Shown: piece by piece, positions 18,785-27,629 of the stretch | Layout: every line of letters begins with the position of its first letter | Position numbering within the stretch: the stretch's first letter is position 1 | Assembly: GCA_965659845.1 (NCBI GenBank) | Contig: CBFHXS010000005.1 | Coordinates: 1-55,118 of the forward strand | Length of the DNA: 55,118 nucleotides | Source of the DNA: Brumimicrobium sp965659845 | GTDB lineage: Bacteria; Bacteroidota; Bacteroidia; Flavobacteriales_D; Crocinitomicaceae | Direction: 5' to 3' | Translations under genes and position numbers: made by a program | Notes under the pieces: generated by a model | Told to the model about the DNA's origin: nothing | Databases searched by the model: none | The model's input: only the letters and a program-made list of their open reading frames with translations

Positions 18785-18864
18785 AAGCATTAATTGTTAA
18801 CACTACATTACTAAACTTAGTACTACTAAGAAAGCCGGACTGCAAAGTTCGGCTTTTCTATTTT
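18785..18864 (+). ncRNA. Candidate orphan small RNA, about 80 nt
   Basis: The transcript predicted from the orphan promoter would start near 18785 and end at the strong hairpin and T-tract at 18831-18864. It has no open frame of useful length. A small hairpin CTTAG-TACTA-CTAAG (about 18816-18830) precedes the terminator. This is a prediction only; it could also be read as the untranslated region and bidirectional terminator of dxr. Confidence 0.35.
18831..18864 (+). terminator. Strong hairpin terminator, probably bidirectional
   Basis: An 11-bp stem (18831-18841 with 18846-18856, one G-U pair) closes a GCAA tetraloop and is followed by TCTATTTT on the plus strand. On the minus strand it begins right after the dxr stop codon but has a weaker T-tail (CTTTCTT), so it can serve dxr too. 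Confidence 0.8.
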
Positions 18865-20030
18865 CCTACTAATTCTTCAGCTTTCTGACGTGCTTCTTGA
18901 TCAACCTTCACGTAATCTTCATACGTAGGCTTTTGAATATTCTCTACACTTGACATCGTCTTTTCATTGATCTCTGCGATTTCAAGGAAACCTATTTTAT
19001 CATCAAGGAAAGCCTGAACTGTGATTTCATTAGCTGCATTTAATGCGCATGCACTGGTTCCCTCTTCTTCCATAGCACGGAAAGCCAGGTTGAGATTTTT
19101 GAATGTTTCTCGGTCTGGCTGCTCAAATGTTAATGATGGATAATCTAAGAAGTTAAAACGCGGAAAATCTGTTTTAAAACGTTCCGGGTAGGTCATTGCA
19201 TATTGGATGGGTAACTTCATATCAGGAAGTCCCATTTGTGCTTTCATACTTCCGTCTTCAAACTGTACAATCGAGTGCACAATTGACTGCGGGTGAACAA
19301 TCACATCAATTTGCTCAGGTTTTAGTGCAAACAACCACTTGGCTTCAATTACCTCCAAGCCTTTGTTCATTAATGTAGCAGAGTCAATTGTGATTTTAGC
19401 TCCCATTTCCCAGTTAGGATGTTTCAACGCTTGTTCTTTCTTAACGTCTTTCAACTTTTCCGTTGTCCACCCTCTAAACGGCCCTCCAGATGCTGTTAGA
19501 TAGATCTTCTCGATCTTGTTGTGGAATTCTCCCGTTAAGCATTGAAAGATCGCTGAATGCTCTGAATCTACAGGATAAATGTTTACTCCATATTCCCTCG
19601 CCATTTTAGTAACAAGTTCTCCTGCCACAACAAGCGTTTCTTTATTTGCCAATGCAATATTCTTTTTCGCCTCAATCGCTCTGATCGTTGGCTTCAGTCC
19701 AGCGTATCCGACTAAGGCGGTTAACACCACGTCTATTTCGGCAGACTCCACAACTTGACACAATGCATCTTTTCCAGTATAAACATGAATATCATCTTCC
19801 CAAAGTGCGTCTTTTACCTTTTCAAAATGATCTTCATTGACGATCACTACCGTATTGGGATGATACTTTTTGGCTTGCTCGATCAATAAATCTGCATTAT
19901 TATTTGCCGTGATCACCTGTAGGTCGAAGTAGTCGGGATAAGCCTCAATTACTTCTAAGGCCTGTGTTCCAATAGAGCCTGTACACCCTAATAATGCGAC
20001 TCCCTTCTTTTGTTGCTCTTTGGTTTCCAT
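18858..20030 (-). CDS. dxr: 1-deoxy-D-xylulose 5-phosphate reductoisomerase
   Basis: NADPH-dependent enzyme of the non-mevalonate isoprenoid pathway; makes 2-C-methyl-D-erythritol 4-phosphate in the cytoplasm. About 390 residues, the family length. The NADPH site VALLGCTGSIG lies at the N-terminus; further motifs are GYAGLKPT, ALANKETLVVAGE, the metal/substrate site PVDSEHSAIFQCL, the flexible loop ASGGPFRGW, HPNWEMGAKITIDSATLMNKGLEVIEA and the C-terminal SACALNAANEI. I chose the ATG at 20030; an in-frame GTG four codons upstream (20042) is possible. No good TAnnTTTG is seen (TACTTTTA lies upstream). The gene is alone on its strand, without the rseP neighbour often seen. Confidence 0.96.
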   Translation of the reverse strand: METKEQQKKGVALLGCTGSIGTQALEVIEAYPDYFDLQVITANNNADLLIEQAKKYHPNTVVIVNEDHFEKVKDALWEDDIHVYTGKDALCQVVESAEIDVVLTALVGYAGLKPTIRAIEAKKNIALANKETLVVAGELVTKMAREYGVNIYPVDSEHSAIFQCLTGEFHNKIEKIYLTASGGPFRGWTTEKLKDVKKEQALKHPNWEMGAKITIDSATLMNKGLEVIEAKWLFALKPEQIDVIVHPQSIVHSIVQFEDGSMKAQMGLPDMKLPIQYAMTYPERFKTDFPRFNFLDYPSLTFEQPDRETFKNLNLAFRAMEEEGTSACALNAANEITVQAFLDDKIGFLEIAEINEKTMSSVENIQKPTYEDYVKVDQEARQKAEELVGK

Positions 20031-20128
20031 TGCAGTATCCACTTTTTCGATTTATGACGTGGGATAAAAGTAAGCAAATAGGAAAGGAAAGTGTTCGGAG
20101 ACAACGGCTTTTTGGATCAAAAAATAAA

Positions 20129-20168
20129 AACCTCACGGTATTACTTGAAAGCAAATTACCGTGAGGTT
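20129..20168 (-). terminator. Terminator of the TonB receptor gene
   Basis: A perfect 12-bp stem: 20129-20140 pairs with 20157-20168, with a 16-base loop. On the minus strand it is followed by TTTATTTTTT. It lies 12 bases past the receptor stop codon. Confidence 0.88.
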
Positions 20169-20180
20169 CTTAAATAGGTA

Positions 20181-22583
20181 TTAAAAATGCGCCGTAATCG
20201 CCAAAATAAAGTTCCTTCCAGCTCCGGATAATCCAGAACTGTATGGACGATAGCGTTGATCGGTGATGTTTTCGACACCACCACTTACACTTAGAGCATC
20301 GGTAACACGATAATTCATTTTTAAGTTGAGCGTATACCAAGCTGGTGCATAGGCATCACCGTTTGCATCTAGGGCATAGATTTCATCTTTGCTTCGTTCA
20401 CCAATGGAAAGTTCATCATGTTCACGCTCCCCTTGATACTGAGCATTCAACTCAATCCGCAGGTTTTTATGCTTATAGCTAAATCGCGTTACACCAAACC
20501 AAGGCGCTGCATGTCGAGACGGACTAATTGTTCCATCATCGGTTTCTTCTTCTCCATATTGATGATTGAATCGAGTAGAAAGCAAGAATCCATGAGTAAA
20601 GTTGATCTCAAGTCCCGTTTGCACACCATATACAGTTGCAGAAGCCGCATTTTGCAGTGCCTGAACCTGACTCAACTGCCCATCGTAGTTGATGCTATCC
20701 AGTCCATTTAAAACAAAGTCTCTTCTTACCATCGCGTTTTCCAGAATCGTATAATAACCTGTAAGGTCGAACTTTACAACGTCTCCAAAGATCTTCGTCA
20801 TGCCAATGTCTGCATTGTAGGCATACTCTGCTTGAAGTCCAGGATTCGGAACGACAACACTTCCCGGCTCTGAGTCGAACACTTTACCCACATCGTCCAC
20901 ATTTGGTGATCGGAACGCGGTCGAGGCATTCATACGAAAAACGGTCTTACCATTCAATTGGTAAACAGCTCCCAATCCTCCTGTCAGCGCCCCATTATTG
21001 ATGTTCGCCGAGGTAAAAGGAAAAGGATAGAACGTTGTATCGAACGATGCATCCATCAAGTAATGTGTGTAGCGAACCCCTCCTTGTAAGGTAAAGTCTT
21101 CCGTTACTTTATGCTCATCATTGACATAAACACCCATGGTTTGCCAGTCGGATTGCGGGTAACGCGGAGCTCCAGGAGTTCTGTTCAAAGTATAGATCTG
21201 TTCATTGAAACCAGTTGACGTTACGTCATTTAACACATATTCCACACCGTAGAATAGATTGTTTTTGTTTCCCAGGGCTTTTGAAATGTCGATGTTGGCT
21301 GAATACGCCTCCACTTGCTCAATTCGAATTTCACGCGTCAAATCATTCAGGTCTCGGGAGATTCGACTTTCTTCAAACGAATGTTGTGCCAAACGAATAC
21401 TCATCTGATCATAAACAGCGGTCTTTTTCAAGTGACTTACTGAAAATTGATTCATCATCCATTTTTGTGGACCGTAATCCCATTGTCCATAACGTGGAGC
21501 CCCGTTTTTCATACGGTTGTGACGATCATATCGACCATACGACGATGTTTCGGAATAATGGAAAGCATATTCCAGATCCCAGTGCTCATTTGGAGCAAAC
21601 CGAATCTTCTGCATCAGGTTCATTTGCTGATATGCAGATGGAACCTGAAGTAACGGATCTTCTTGTTGAACCACAACATCCATACTATCAATCATAGTGA
21701 TGTGATATGGCTTTAAGTAATCATCTGGCCCATTAGAACCCTGACGCAAGTGATCGAACTTGTTTGCAGAAACACTCGTAACCATCGCCCATTTTTTCCA
21801 CCCTACGTTGATATCAAAATGGCCAGTGTTTTCATTATTCGCGGATGAATAGCGCATTAGTGCTTTACCTTTGATGTAAGGTTTTTCACCTGTAGACAAC
21901 TTTGGAGAAAGTGTTTGAAAACTCATCACACCTCCAATCGCATCACTACCATACGTCGTGGAGTTCGGACCAAAGAGTACTTCTACATTTTCCATGGCAA
22001 ACGGATCGAGTGAGATTACATTTTGAATGTTACCCCCTCGAAAAATAGCGGTGTTCATTCTGATACCATCAACTGTGTATAACAAACGATTCGTTGCAAA
22101 CCCTCGGATCATGGGGCTTCCGCCGCCTTGCTGGCTTTTCTGAATAAAGACTTCTCCTGATGTTCCCAGCAGGTCTGCAGCGGTTTGAGGATTTTGAAGT
22201 GCGATATCCTCTGGTGAAATGCGCGCTACTTTGAGCGGAACATCTGAAGAAAGCTGACTCCATTTGTTGGCGGAGATCACAACTTCGTTCATAGTAAACA
22301 CGGTAGACTTTAACGCTACACGGAAGTTCATGTCTTTCAACTGTTTGTAATTGAACTCCAACGTTTCATAACCAAAGAACTTCACGATGATATCATTTAA
22401 CCCTTCAAACGGAGTGATATCAACTACACCATCTTCATTGGTAAATAACTGTTTTGTATACCCCTTACAACCCACTTGAACCATCTCTATCGGTTCATTG
22501 GATTCTTTATCAACAACAGTGAGGCTTTGTGCTGTTGCTGCGGATGCAATTACTAGCATCATCAATAAAACAAAATGTTTCAT
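20181..22583 (-). CDS. TonB-dependent outer-membrane receptor, haem/haemoglobin-receptor type
   Basis: Energy-coupled outer-membrane importer of about 800 residues. The signal peptide (MKHFVLLMMLVIASAATAQ) supports the ATG at 22583; the nine-codon TTG extension to 22610 would spoil it. A carboxypeptidase-like domain (about 20-95; GCKGYTKQLFTNEDGVVDI) comes first, then the plug (about 100-225) with NEVVISANKWSQ, PMIRGFATNRLLYTVDGIRM and VEVLFGPNSTTYGSDAIGGV, then a 22-strand barrel ending GAGRNFILAITAHF. The plug motifs are those of the haemoglobin/transferrin/lactoferrin receptor group; substrate is not provable from sequence. It lies 61 bases downstream of the small envelope gene, with a dyad in the gap, and has its own terminator. 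Confidence 0.9.
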   Translation of the reverse strand: MKHFVLLMMLVIASAATAQSLTVVDKESNEPIEMVQVGCKGYTKQLFTNEDGVVDITPFEGLNDIIVKFFGYETLEFNYKQLKDMNFRVALKSTVFTMNEVVISANKWSQLSSDVPLKVARISPEDIALQNPQTAADLLGTSGEVFIQKSQQGGGSPMIRGFATNRLLYTVDGIRMNTAIFRGGNIQNVISLDPFAMENVEVLFGPNSTTYGSDAIGGVMSFQTLSPKLSTGEKPYIKGKALMRYSSANNENTGHFDINVGWKKWAMVTSVSANKFDHLRQGSNGPDDYLKPYHITMIDSMDVVVQQEDPLLQVPSAYQQMNLMQKIRFAPNEHWDLEYAFHYSETSSYGRYDRHNRMKNGAPRYGQWDYGPQKWMMNQFSVSHLKKTAVYDQMSIRLAQHSFEESRISRDLNDLTREIRIEQVEAYSANIDISKALGNKNNLFYGVEYVLNDVTSTGFNEQIYTLNRTPGAPRYPQSDWQTMGVYVNDEHKVTEDFTLQGGVRYTHYLMDASFDTTFYPFPFTSANINNGALTGGLGAVYQLNGKTVFRMNASTAFRSPNVDDVGKVFDSEPGSVVVPNPGLQAEYAYNADIGMTKIFGDVVKFDLTGYYTILENAMVRRDFVLNGLDSINYDGQLSQVQALQNAASATVYGVQTGLEINFTHGFLLSTRFNHQYGEEETDDGTISPSRHAAPWFGVTRFSYKHKNLRIELNAQYQGEREHDELSIGERSKDEIYALDANGDAYAPAWYTLNLKMNYRVTDALSVSGGVENITDQRYRPYSSGLSGAGRNFILAITAHF

Positions 22584-22621
22584 TACATATCTTGATTTAC
22601 GTATTTTCAATTCTTGTTTCT

Positions 22622-22639
22622 AGTGTCTGATACGACACT
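22622..22639 (-). promoter_or_regulatory. Dyad upstream of the TonB receptor
   Basis: AGTGTC (22622-22627) and GACACT (22634-22639) form an inverted repeat with a 6-base spacer, in the gap between the small envelope gene and the receptor. There is no T-tract, so it is not a typical terminator; an operator is possible. I do not recognise it as a known Fur box. Confidence 0.35.
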
Positions 22640-22644
22640 TATCG

Positions 22645-23184
22645 TTAAAGGATACGCAAATCTCGGGGAGGAGGGCTAAGAATTCCAGGTGTGAAACCCT
22701 TGTAGTTTGTAGAATAATAAAATGAATGATTCTGATCTTTTGAAGTCTCAGGTAGGCGGAATACTTCGAACTCCTCGACAAAAAGTTGACTTAAGAAAAA
22801 AGATAACTGGTGAGACGAGCGCTCTTTTGATGGAGACTGATTAAATAGCGAGACTGTTAATTCAGTAAGCCTTCTATTGAGCGAAGTTTCTTCATGATCC
22901 CACCATAAAAAGTAGGTAACTTGATCATTATTGTATTGACGACGTACGATATCGTACATCTCCCCTTTGTATTCAAACTCTTTGCTATGTTTCCACCGCA
23001 AGACTTCTGAGGTATCTGATTTTTTAAAAGTGAAAGAGATCAGCTCATCGTTTGAGGTGATTTCCATGATCTGGTGCTTCACTTCTTTTCGAACGGCTTT
23101 TCTCTCGATGGACAACCAACTGAATACACTCAGGAAAGGTACCGCGAGTGAAAGTGAAAACAGTATGGTTATTAAGAGCCGCAT
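22645..23184 (-). CDS. Small membrane-anchored or exported protein of unknown function
   Basis: A 179-residue protein with a hydrophobic N-terminus (MRLLITILFSLSLAVPFLSV) that is either an uncleaved anchor or a signal peptide, followed by a mixed alpha/beta domain with SIERKAVRKEVKHQIMEIT, EVLRWKHSKEFEYKGEMYDIV and YFLWWDHEE. I do not recognise a family; the KxxKEFxYxGxMYDIV pattern suggests a conserved Bacteroidota envelope protein. I chose the ATG at 23184 rather than 23205 because TATATTTG lies exactly four bases before it. The coding start is 15 bases past the stop of the WD40-caspase gene; the promoter overlaps that gap. Confidence 0.65.
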   Translation of the reverse strand: MRLLITILFSLSLAVPFLSVFSWLSIERKAVRKEVKHQIMEITSNDELISFTFKKSDTSEVLRWKHSKEFEYKGEMYDIVRRQYNNDQVTYFLWWDHEETSLNRRLTELTVSLFNQSPSKERSSHQLSFFLSQLFVEEFEVFRLPETSKDQNHSFYYSTNYKGFTPGILSPPPRDLRIL

Positions 23185-23188
23185 AGTA

Positions 23189-23196
23189 CAAATATA
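23189..23196 (-). promoter_or_regulatory. Promoter of the small envelope gene (leaderless type)
   Basis: On the minus strand TATATTTG, four bases (TACT), then ATG at 23184. A TTG lies 20 bases upstream of the element, within the end of the WD40-caspase gene. Transcription should begin at or next to the start codon. Confidence 0.65.
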
Positions 23197-23198
23197 AC

Positions 23199-26100
23199 CT
23201 ACCAAATTGGGTAATCCAATCGAATGTTCTGTACACGGGTAGTAGGCACTTGTTTTCCGTTTGAAAGCTTACCTACTTTTTCGATCAAATAGGTCTGTAA
23301 TTCTGAAAGCATAATTGTTCCATCATTATTAAGGTCAGCCGTTTTATTCGTCATACCATTTAAGAGGCAGTACGTAAACAGCCCATTCTTCCAGTCTTCG
23401 CCTTCCATGGCAAATTCAACCCCTCCAGCACTTGAGATAACAGTAGCTCCAGTTCCTTTTCGGATATCGGCAAATAATAATCGTGACATTTTACCTGCGG
23501 AAGCTCGGGTTCCGTCGCCTTCTCGTAGTTTTGGGCCAACAGCTCTGAACGTTACGTCCTCAAAATCCAGGTCATCCTCCTCTTCTTCACCTTCATTTGA
23601 TACCACAGAAACCTCGTCTGCTTCTACCTCACCTGAGTGACAAGTATCCATGATCAACAACTTCTTTACAGGAGCAATTCCTGCAAGGATTTCTTCAAGC
23701 TTATCATACGAAAGACCTCTATTCTGAGGAGAAAGAAAGTCTACATCATGTGTTCCGTAATAGTAGGCGTAGTTTTCATCTAGCAATCCATGCCCTGCAA
23801 TGTAAAACACAACTTGATCATTTCTTTTTGAATCAGTAAGAAACGCTTTGAGTTTATCGAAAGCTTCTTTTTGAACATCACCGTTTGTAATCGTCATTGT
23901 TTTCACCGAAGCATAATAACCAGCATCATATTTACTAAAAAGGGTATTGAGATCCTTAGCATCCTTAGCTGCATAGTTCAAATCGAAACGGTCATCTTTA
24001 TAATCGGAAGTACCCACAGTGATAAGGTATAAGTTAGGTTTATCCGTTCGACCACAGTTGATGGTCAAACTTTCAGCTAAACTTTCCTCTCCAGATTTAT
24101 TTTTGATGTAGACATTTACTTTGTTGATTCCTGCTATCAACTCTATCGAAACTTCTTCCTCGAAGCTTTTCCCACTTAACGTGTGTTCTTCAACGGGAAC
24201 GTTGTTGATTGTTATGCGCATTGTTGCCAATTCGCTTGACGAACTTGTCCCTTTCAGTTTTAATTTGACAAACTTCTCTTTTTGTGAGAAAGGAATTACT
24301 CCTCTATTCAAGATCGAAAGTTGAGGTAAATCTGAAAAATCAGGGGTCTCATCTTTTTCAATATTTAACTTCACCAATCTTCTATCATGAGCATTTGCAT
24401 ACAAATCAATGTATTCCCCGTCTGGACATTTTAGTGATTTAAGTACAAGGTCTGGTCGATTGAAATAAGCATCGAATTGTTCAAAAGGATAAGCTTTACG
24501 ACCAACACGGAAAGAAACTAATTCAAAACCATCCTTATTTACTTTATAATAATTGCCTTCTGTTTTGATGATCGTGTTTTGACCTTCACCAATAAATGTA
24601 GCGAGCAATGCACCGTTTTTTGCGTCAACAACTCTAAATTCTCCATTCTTCATGGCAATACCTATATAGTCTCGAAGTGATGCATCAACATCATTGATGA
24701 GGTTTTTATTAATATTGAAAGAGATCAAATTATTCGTTTCGAGGTCTTCTATGTATCCTTTTTGGTCATCAAATCCAACCATAAAATCTTGTGGAGCTCC
24801 AAGAGGGTATGGGGTTCCAGGCATTTTAAGCTTTGTAGTCCCGAGCACATTAAACTCATGAATATCGTAACCACGAACCCCGTCAATTCCTTTTAAGTAC
24901 AAGGTTTTACCATCTTGAGCGTAATTGACGAATGCATTTTTTCCTGCGCGGAAAATATTAGAGCCTTCAGATTTAAATAATCGAGTAAAGCTGCTACTCC
25001 AAACAAAGATTTGTCCTCTTCCTGTACAAATCGCAAAGTTTTTCCCCGTTGGATTATACGAAACAGATATAGCGTTATTCATAAATTCATAATTGGCATC
25101 TTCATTTTCAGTTTGCAATTTTCTTTTCAATTCGCCAGTTTCAAGATCCACAATGGAAACAGCTTTGTCTCCAGCACCTAAACAGATTAAGTATTTCTCA
25201 TCCGGACTCGTAATAAAGTTGTTGATGCGTTCCTGCTGATGTTTTGCGAAGTGCATATACTCAACATGATCTTCCTCTAATTTATAGATGCGGACTTCAT
25301 CATCATCAAGCTTTGTAATAAGGTAGTTTCCTTTTGAGGAAAACTTGAAAAGCACAGGCTCTTTTCTAATCTTTCTATTCACCGTTCTGCGCACTGTATT
25401 ATCAACAACTTTGTCTCTAATCGTAGCGAGTTTTGGCACTTTAGCACGCACCCCAAAAAGAGTGGTGGATTTTGTACTTTCTTCTTTATCTTCATTAGAA
25501 AGAAGATCAATTTTCTGTTCTTTTTTTGGTTCCATCAATTGATGCTCGAAGAGTTTCTCAGCATAATCCATATCCCAAAAACTAACTATACGGTCTTCTC
25601 CTAGAAGTGCCACTATATTTCGTTCTGGATCAAAGGTGAATTTATTGATCGGATTCACAGAACCTTTCAGTTCGCCTATTAAACCTTTTCTCGTGAGGTC
25701 CCAAACTTTAATGCTATTCTGGGAAGTTCTAGTTTGCATGAAAAAGGTTTCTTTAAAACTAGAAGAACACAACACGTTTCCATCTGGGGAGAATTCCAAG
25801 ACCTTTATTTTTTCAGCTTCTACAGTGTCGACTAGTTTGAAAAGAAGATTTCCCTCAAGATTATAGCAATCGATTTGATTGTCCTCACTAATGTAGACGA
25901 TCTTGCCTTTTTCGGCGTGAACCTTTCCATATTTGTTCCCGAAACTGATTCCGCTCAAGGGATTGATTGTTTTCGTTAAAGAAAGCTGTCCTTTGGCGAT
26001 TATTGAAACGGATCCATCTTCATTGAAAGACAATATTCGATTCTCTTTTTCAGATAGGTCCATCTCCTGAAAATCAGTATCATCAAAAGAGGACTCACTT

Positions 26101-26648
26101 ATAGTACTTGCCGATTTGAGATCGATATTATAAAGAACTCCGTTCTCTGTTCCAACCCACACCTTGTCTCCAGCAGTATAACCACTTTTCACCTCACCTT
26201 TGACTTTTATCGTTTTACTTGAACTAAGGTCACTTCCAAAAATCATCAATTCATCTCGTGTTCCGATCAAAGGTTGTGAAGAACCAAAACCTATCCATGA
26301 GGGCTGTTCTTCTAAACGAACTGAATCCTTGATCATCCAGCTTTCCAGGTCCCAACGAATAATTAGGTTGTCTTTGTGAACACTTAGTAGCTGATCCCCT
26401 TCTGAGCTATATGCAACTTGAACCGGCTGCTCAGGATAACCCTGCAAAGAACCAATAATCTTTTCAGATGCCAGATGCCAAACATGAATGCTGTTATCAT
26501 CTTCGCTACAATTCGCAATGTATTCACCATCTGGGCTGAACACAAAGTTTGTAATCGTTCCGCGAATTCGTTGTTGAGTAACTAGCTTCGCTTCCTGAGC
26601 AAATAGTGAAATAGAGATGAAAGGTAATAATAGGTATATCAGGCGCAT
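23199..26648 (-). CDS. Exported WD40-repeat/caspase-like fusion protein
   Basis: A 1149-residue protein. A signal peptide (1-17, ending SISLFAQ) precedes two WD40-like propellers (about 20-380 and 430-720; e.g. FSPDGEYIANCSEDDNSIHVW and FSPDGNVLCSSS), a linker and Ig-like strand region (about 760-860), and a C-terminal peptidase C14 (caspase/metacaspase) domain (about 865-1149). The catalytic dyad is visible: His953 in YIAGHGLLD and Cys1003 in MDTCHSGE. An acidic run EGEEEEDDLDFEDV (about 1018-1031) follows the Cys and may be an activation loop. The tail has an EF-hand-like loop (DLNNDGTIMLSE). The signal peptide places it in the periplasm or outside. Promoter TATCTTTG precedes it. Substrate unknown. 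Confidence 0.88.
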   Translation of the reverse strand: MRLIYLLLPFISISLFAQEAKLVTQQRIRGTITNFVFSPDGEYIANCSEDDNSIHVWHLASEKIIGSLQGYPEQPVQVAYSSEGDQLLSVHKDNLIIRWDLESWMIKDSVRLEEQPSWIGFGSSQPLIGTRDELMIFGSDLSSSKTIKVKGEVKSGYTAGDKVWVGTENGVLYNIDLKSASTISESSFDDTDFQEMDLSEKENRILSFNEDGSVSIIAKGQLSLTKTINPLSGISFGNKYGKVHAEKGKIVYISEDNQIDCYNLEGNLLFKLVDTVEAEKIKVLEFSPDGNVLCSSSFKETFFMQTRTSQNSIKVWDLTRKGLIGELKGSVNPINKFTFDPERNIVALLGEDRIVSFWDMDYAEKLFEHQLMEPKKEQKIDLLSNEDKEESTKSTTLFGVRAKVPKLATIRDKVVDNTVRRTVNRKIRKEPVLFKFSSKGNYLITKLDDDEVRIYKLEEDHVEYMHFAKHQQERINNFITSPDEKYLICLGAGDKAVSIVDLETGELKRKLQTENEDANYEFMNNAISVSYNPTGKNFAICTGRGQIFVWSSSFTRLFKSEGSNIFRAGKNAFVNYAQDGKTLYLKGIDGVRGYDIHEFNVLGTTKLKMPGTPYPLGAPQDFMVGFDDQKGYIEDLETNNLISFNINKNLINDVDASLRDYIGIAMKNGEFRVVDAKNGALLATFIGEGQNTIIKTEGNYYKVNKDGFELVSFRVGRKAYPFEQFDAYFNRPDLVLKSLKCPDGEYIDLYANAHDRRLVKLNIEKDETPDFSDLPQLSILNRGVIPFSQKEKFVKLKLKGTSSSSELATMRITINNVPVEEHTLSGKSFEEEVSIELIAGINKVNVYIKNKSGEESLAESLTINCGRTDKPNLYLITVGTSDYKDDRFDLNYAAKDAKDLNTLFSKYDAGYYASVKTMTITNGDVQKEAFDKLKAFLTDSKRNDQVVFYIAGHGLLDENYAYYYGTHDVDFLSPQNRGLSYDKLEEILAGIAPVKKLLIMDTCHSGEVEADEVSVVSNEGEEEEDDLDFEDVTFRAVGPKLREGDGTRASAGKMSRLLFADIRKGTGATVISSAGGVEFAMEGEDWKNGLFTYCLLNGMTNKTADLNNDGTIMLSELQTYLIEKVGKLSNGKQVPTTRVQNIRLDYPIW

Positions 26649-26666
26649 AGCTTAGTAATTTTCATT

Positions 26667-26674
26667 CAAAGATA
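26667..26674 (-). promoter_or_regulatory. Promoter of the WD40-caspase gene
   Basis: On the minus strand TATCTTTG, with a TTG 23 bases upstream; the ATG follows 18 bases after the element. Confidence 0.6.
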
Positions 26675-26758
26675 CGAATATAGAAGTGAACGAAAAACAA
26701 ATTTAACAGCACCTTAACCGAACTTAGTAAAGTCATGTGCGTTTTTGTGGGAATTCAT

Positions 26759-26766
26759 TATTTTTG
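26759..26766 (+). promoter_or_regulatory. -7 promoter element for the YebC gene
   Basis: TATTTTTG ending 17 bases before the ATG at 26784; divergent from the WD40-caspase promoter. Confidence 0.55.
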
Positions 26767-26783
26767 TTTGAAAATATAAGATC

Positions 26784-27503
26784 ATGGGAAGAGCATTTGA
26801 AGCAAGAAGAGCAGCAAAGGAAAAACGTTGGAGTAAGATGTCCAAGGTGTTCCCGAAACTGTTGAAGTCTATTACGATGGCAGCGAAAGATGGGGGAGAA
26901 GATCCTGCGATGAACGCTACATTGCGTACAGCTATTCAAAATGCCAAGTCTCAAAATGTACCGAAAGATAATATTGAGAAAGCGATTAAAAGGGCATCTT
27001 CTAAAGATGCTGAGAACTACGAGCTGATCAATTATGAAGGAAAAGGACCGCATGGAGTACTAGTATACGTAGAGTGTGCTACAGATAATTCGACACGTAC
27101 GGTAGCGAATGTAAAATCGTATTTCAATAAAGCGGGTGGACAAGTTGTTCCCAATGGATCGGTAGAGTTTATGTTTGACAGAAAAGCAGTATTCGAAATT
27201 GATAGCGAACATTCTGAAGGACTAGACATAGAAGAGCTGGAACTTGAATTGATCGATGCTGGACTACAAGAGATTGAGAAAAATGAAGAGAATGAAATTA
27301 TCATATATGGTGATTACACAAGTTTTGGAACTCTTCAGGAAGCCCTTGAGAAAAAAGAGATCGAAGTGGCTAAGTCAAACTTAAAGCGTTTTGCAACTGC
27401 TCCGATTGAACTTGATGAAGAGCAAATGGAAGAGGTTGACAAGCTCTTGGATAAGATCGAGGATGATGACGATATACAGCAAGTCTTTACGAATATAGCG
27501 TAG
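26784..27503 (+). CDS. YebC/PmpR/TACO1-family protein
   Basis: A cytoplasmic protein of 239 residues, the family length. The N-terminal GRAFEARRAAKEKRWSKMSK, the KDGGEDPAMNATLRTAIQNA segment and NVPKDNIEKAIKRAS are the YebC signature. The middle has YEGKGPHGVLVYVECATDN and RTVANVKSYFNKAGGQ. The acidic C-terminus contains YTSFGTLQEALEKKEIEV. The family was annotated as a transcription regulator; recent work on relatives points to translation of difficult (proline-rich) stretches. It is a single-gene transcription unit, promoter TATTTTTG upstream and an intrinsic terminator downstream. Confidence 0.95.
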   Translation: MGRAFEARRAAKEKRWSKMSKVFPKLLKSITMAAKDGGEDPAMNATLRTAIQNAKSQNVPKDNIEKAIKRASSKDAENYELINYEGKGPHGVLVYVECATDNSTRTVANVKSYFNKAGGQVVPNGSVEFMFDRKAVFEIDSEHSEGLDIEELELELIDAGLQEIEKNEENEIIIYGDYTSFGTLQEALEKKEIEVAKSNLKRFATAPIELDEEQMEEVDKLLDKIEDDDDIQQVFTNIA

Positions 27504-27526
27504 AGAGTTCAACTATAAAACAAAGG

Positions 27527-27554
27527 AAAGAGCTTCGAAAGGAGCTCTTTTTTT
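27527..27554 (+). terminator. Terminator of the YebC gene
   Basis: AAAGAGCT (27527-27534) pairs with AGCTCTTT (27543-27550), followed by more T residues. Confidence 0.88.
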
Positions 27555-27617
27555 ATTATTCAAAATCAGTTGTTAGCAAGATTGTTAATGAGATCAATAA
27601 AGAGCTGCATTTCCACT

Positions 27618-27625
27618 TAATTTTG
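27618..27625 (+). promoter_or_regulatory. Promoter of cvpA (leaderless type)
   Basis: TAATTTTG, then four bases (GAAC), then ATG at 27630. No TTG is found at 17-23 bases upstream. Confidence 0.6.
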
Positions 27626-27629
27626 GAAC

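Noticed and set aside
18670..18857. tRNA or riboswitch in the DUF3817-dxr gap
   Set aside because: No cloverleaf, CCA or TTCGA-type arm, and no riboswitch core I recognise; it holds a dyad, a promoter core and a terminator only.
22584..22610. TTG start of the TonB receptor
   Set aside because: The nine extra residues are charged and would displace the signal peptide start at MKHFVLLMML.
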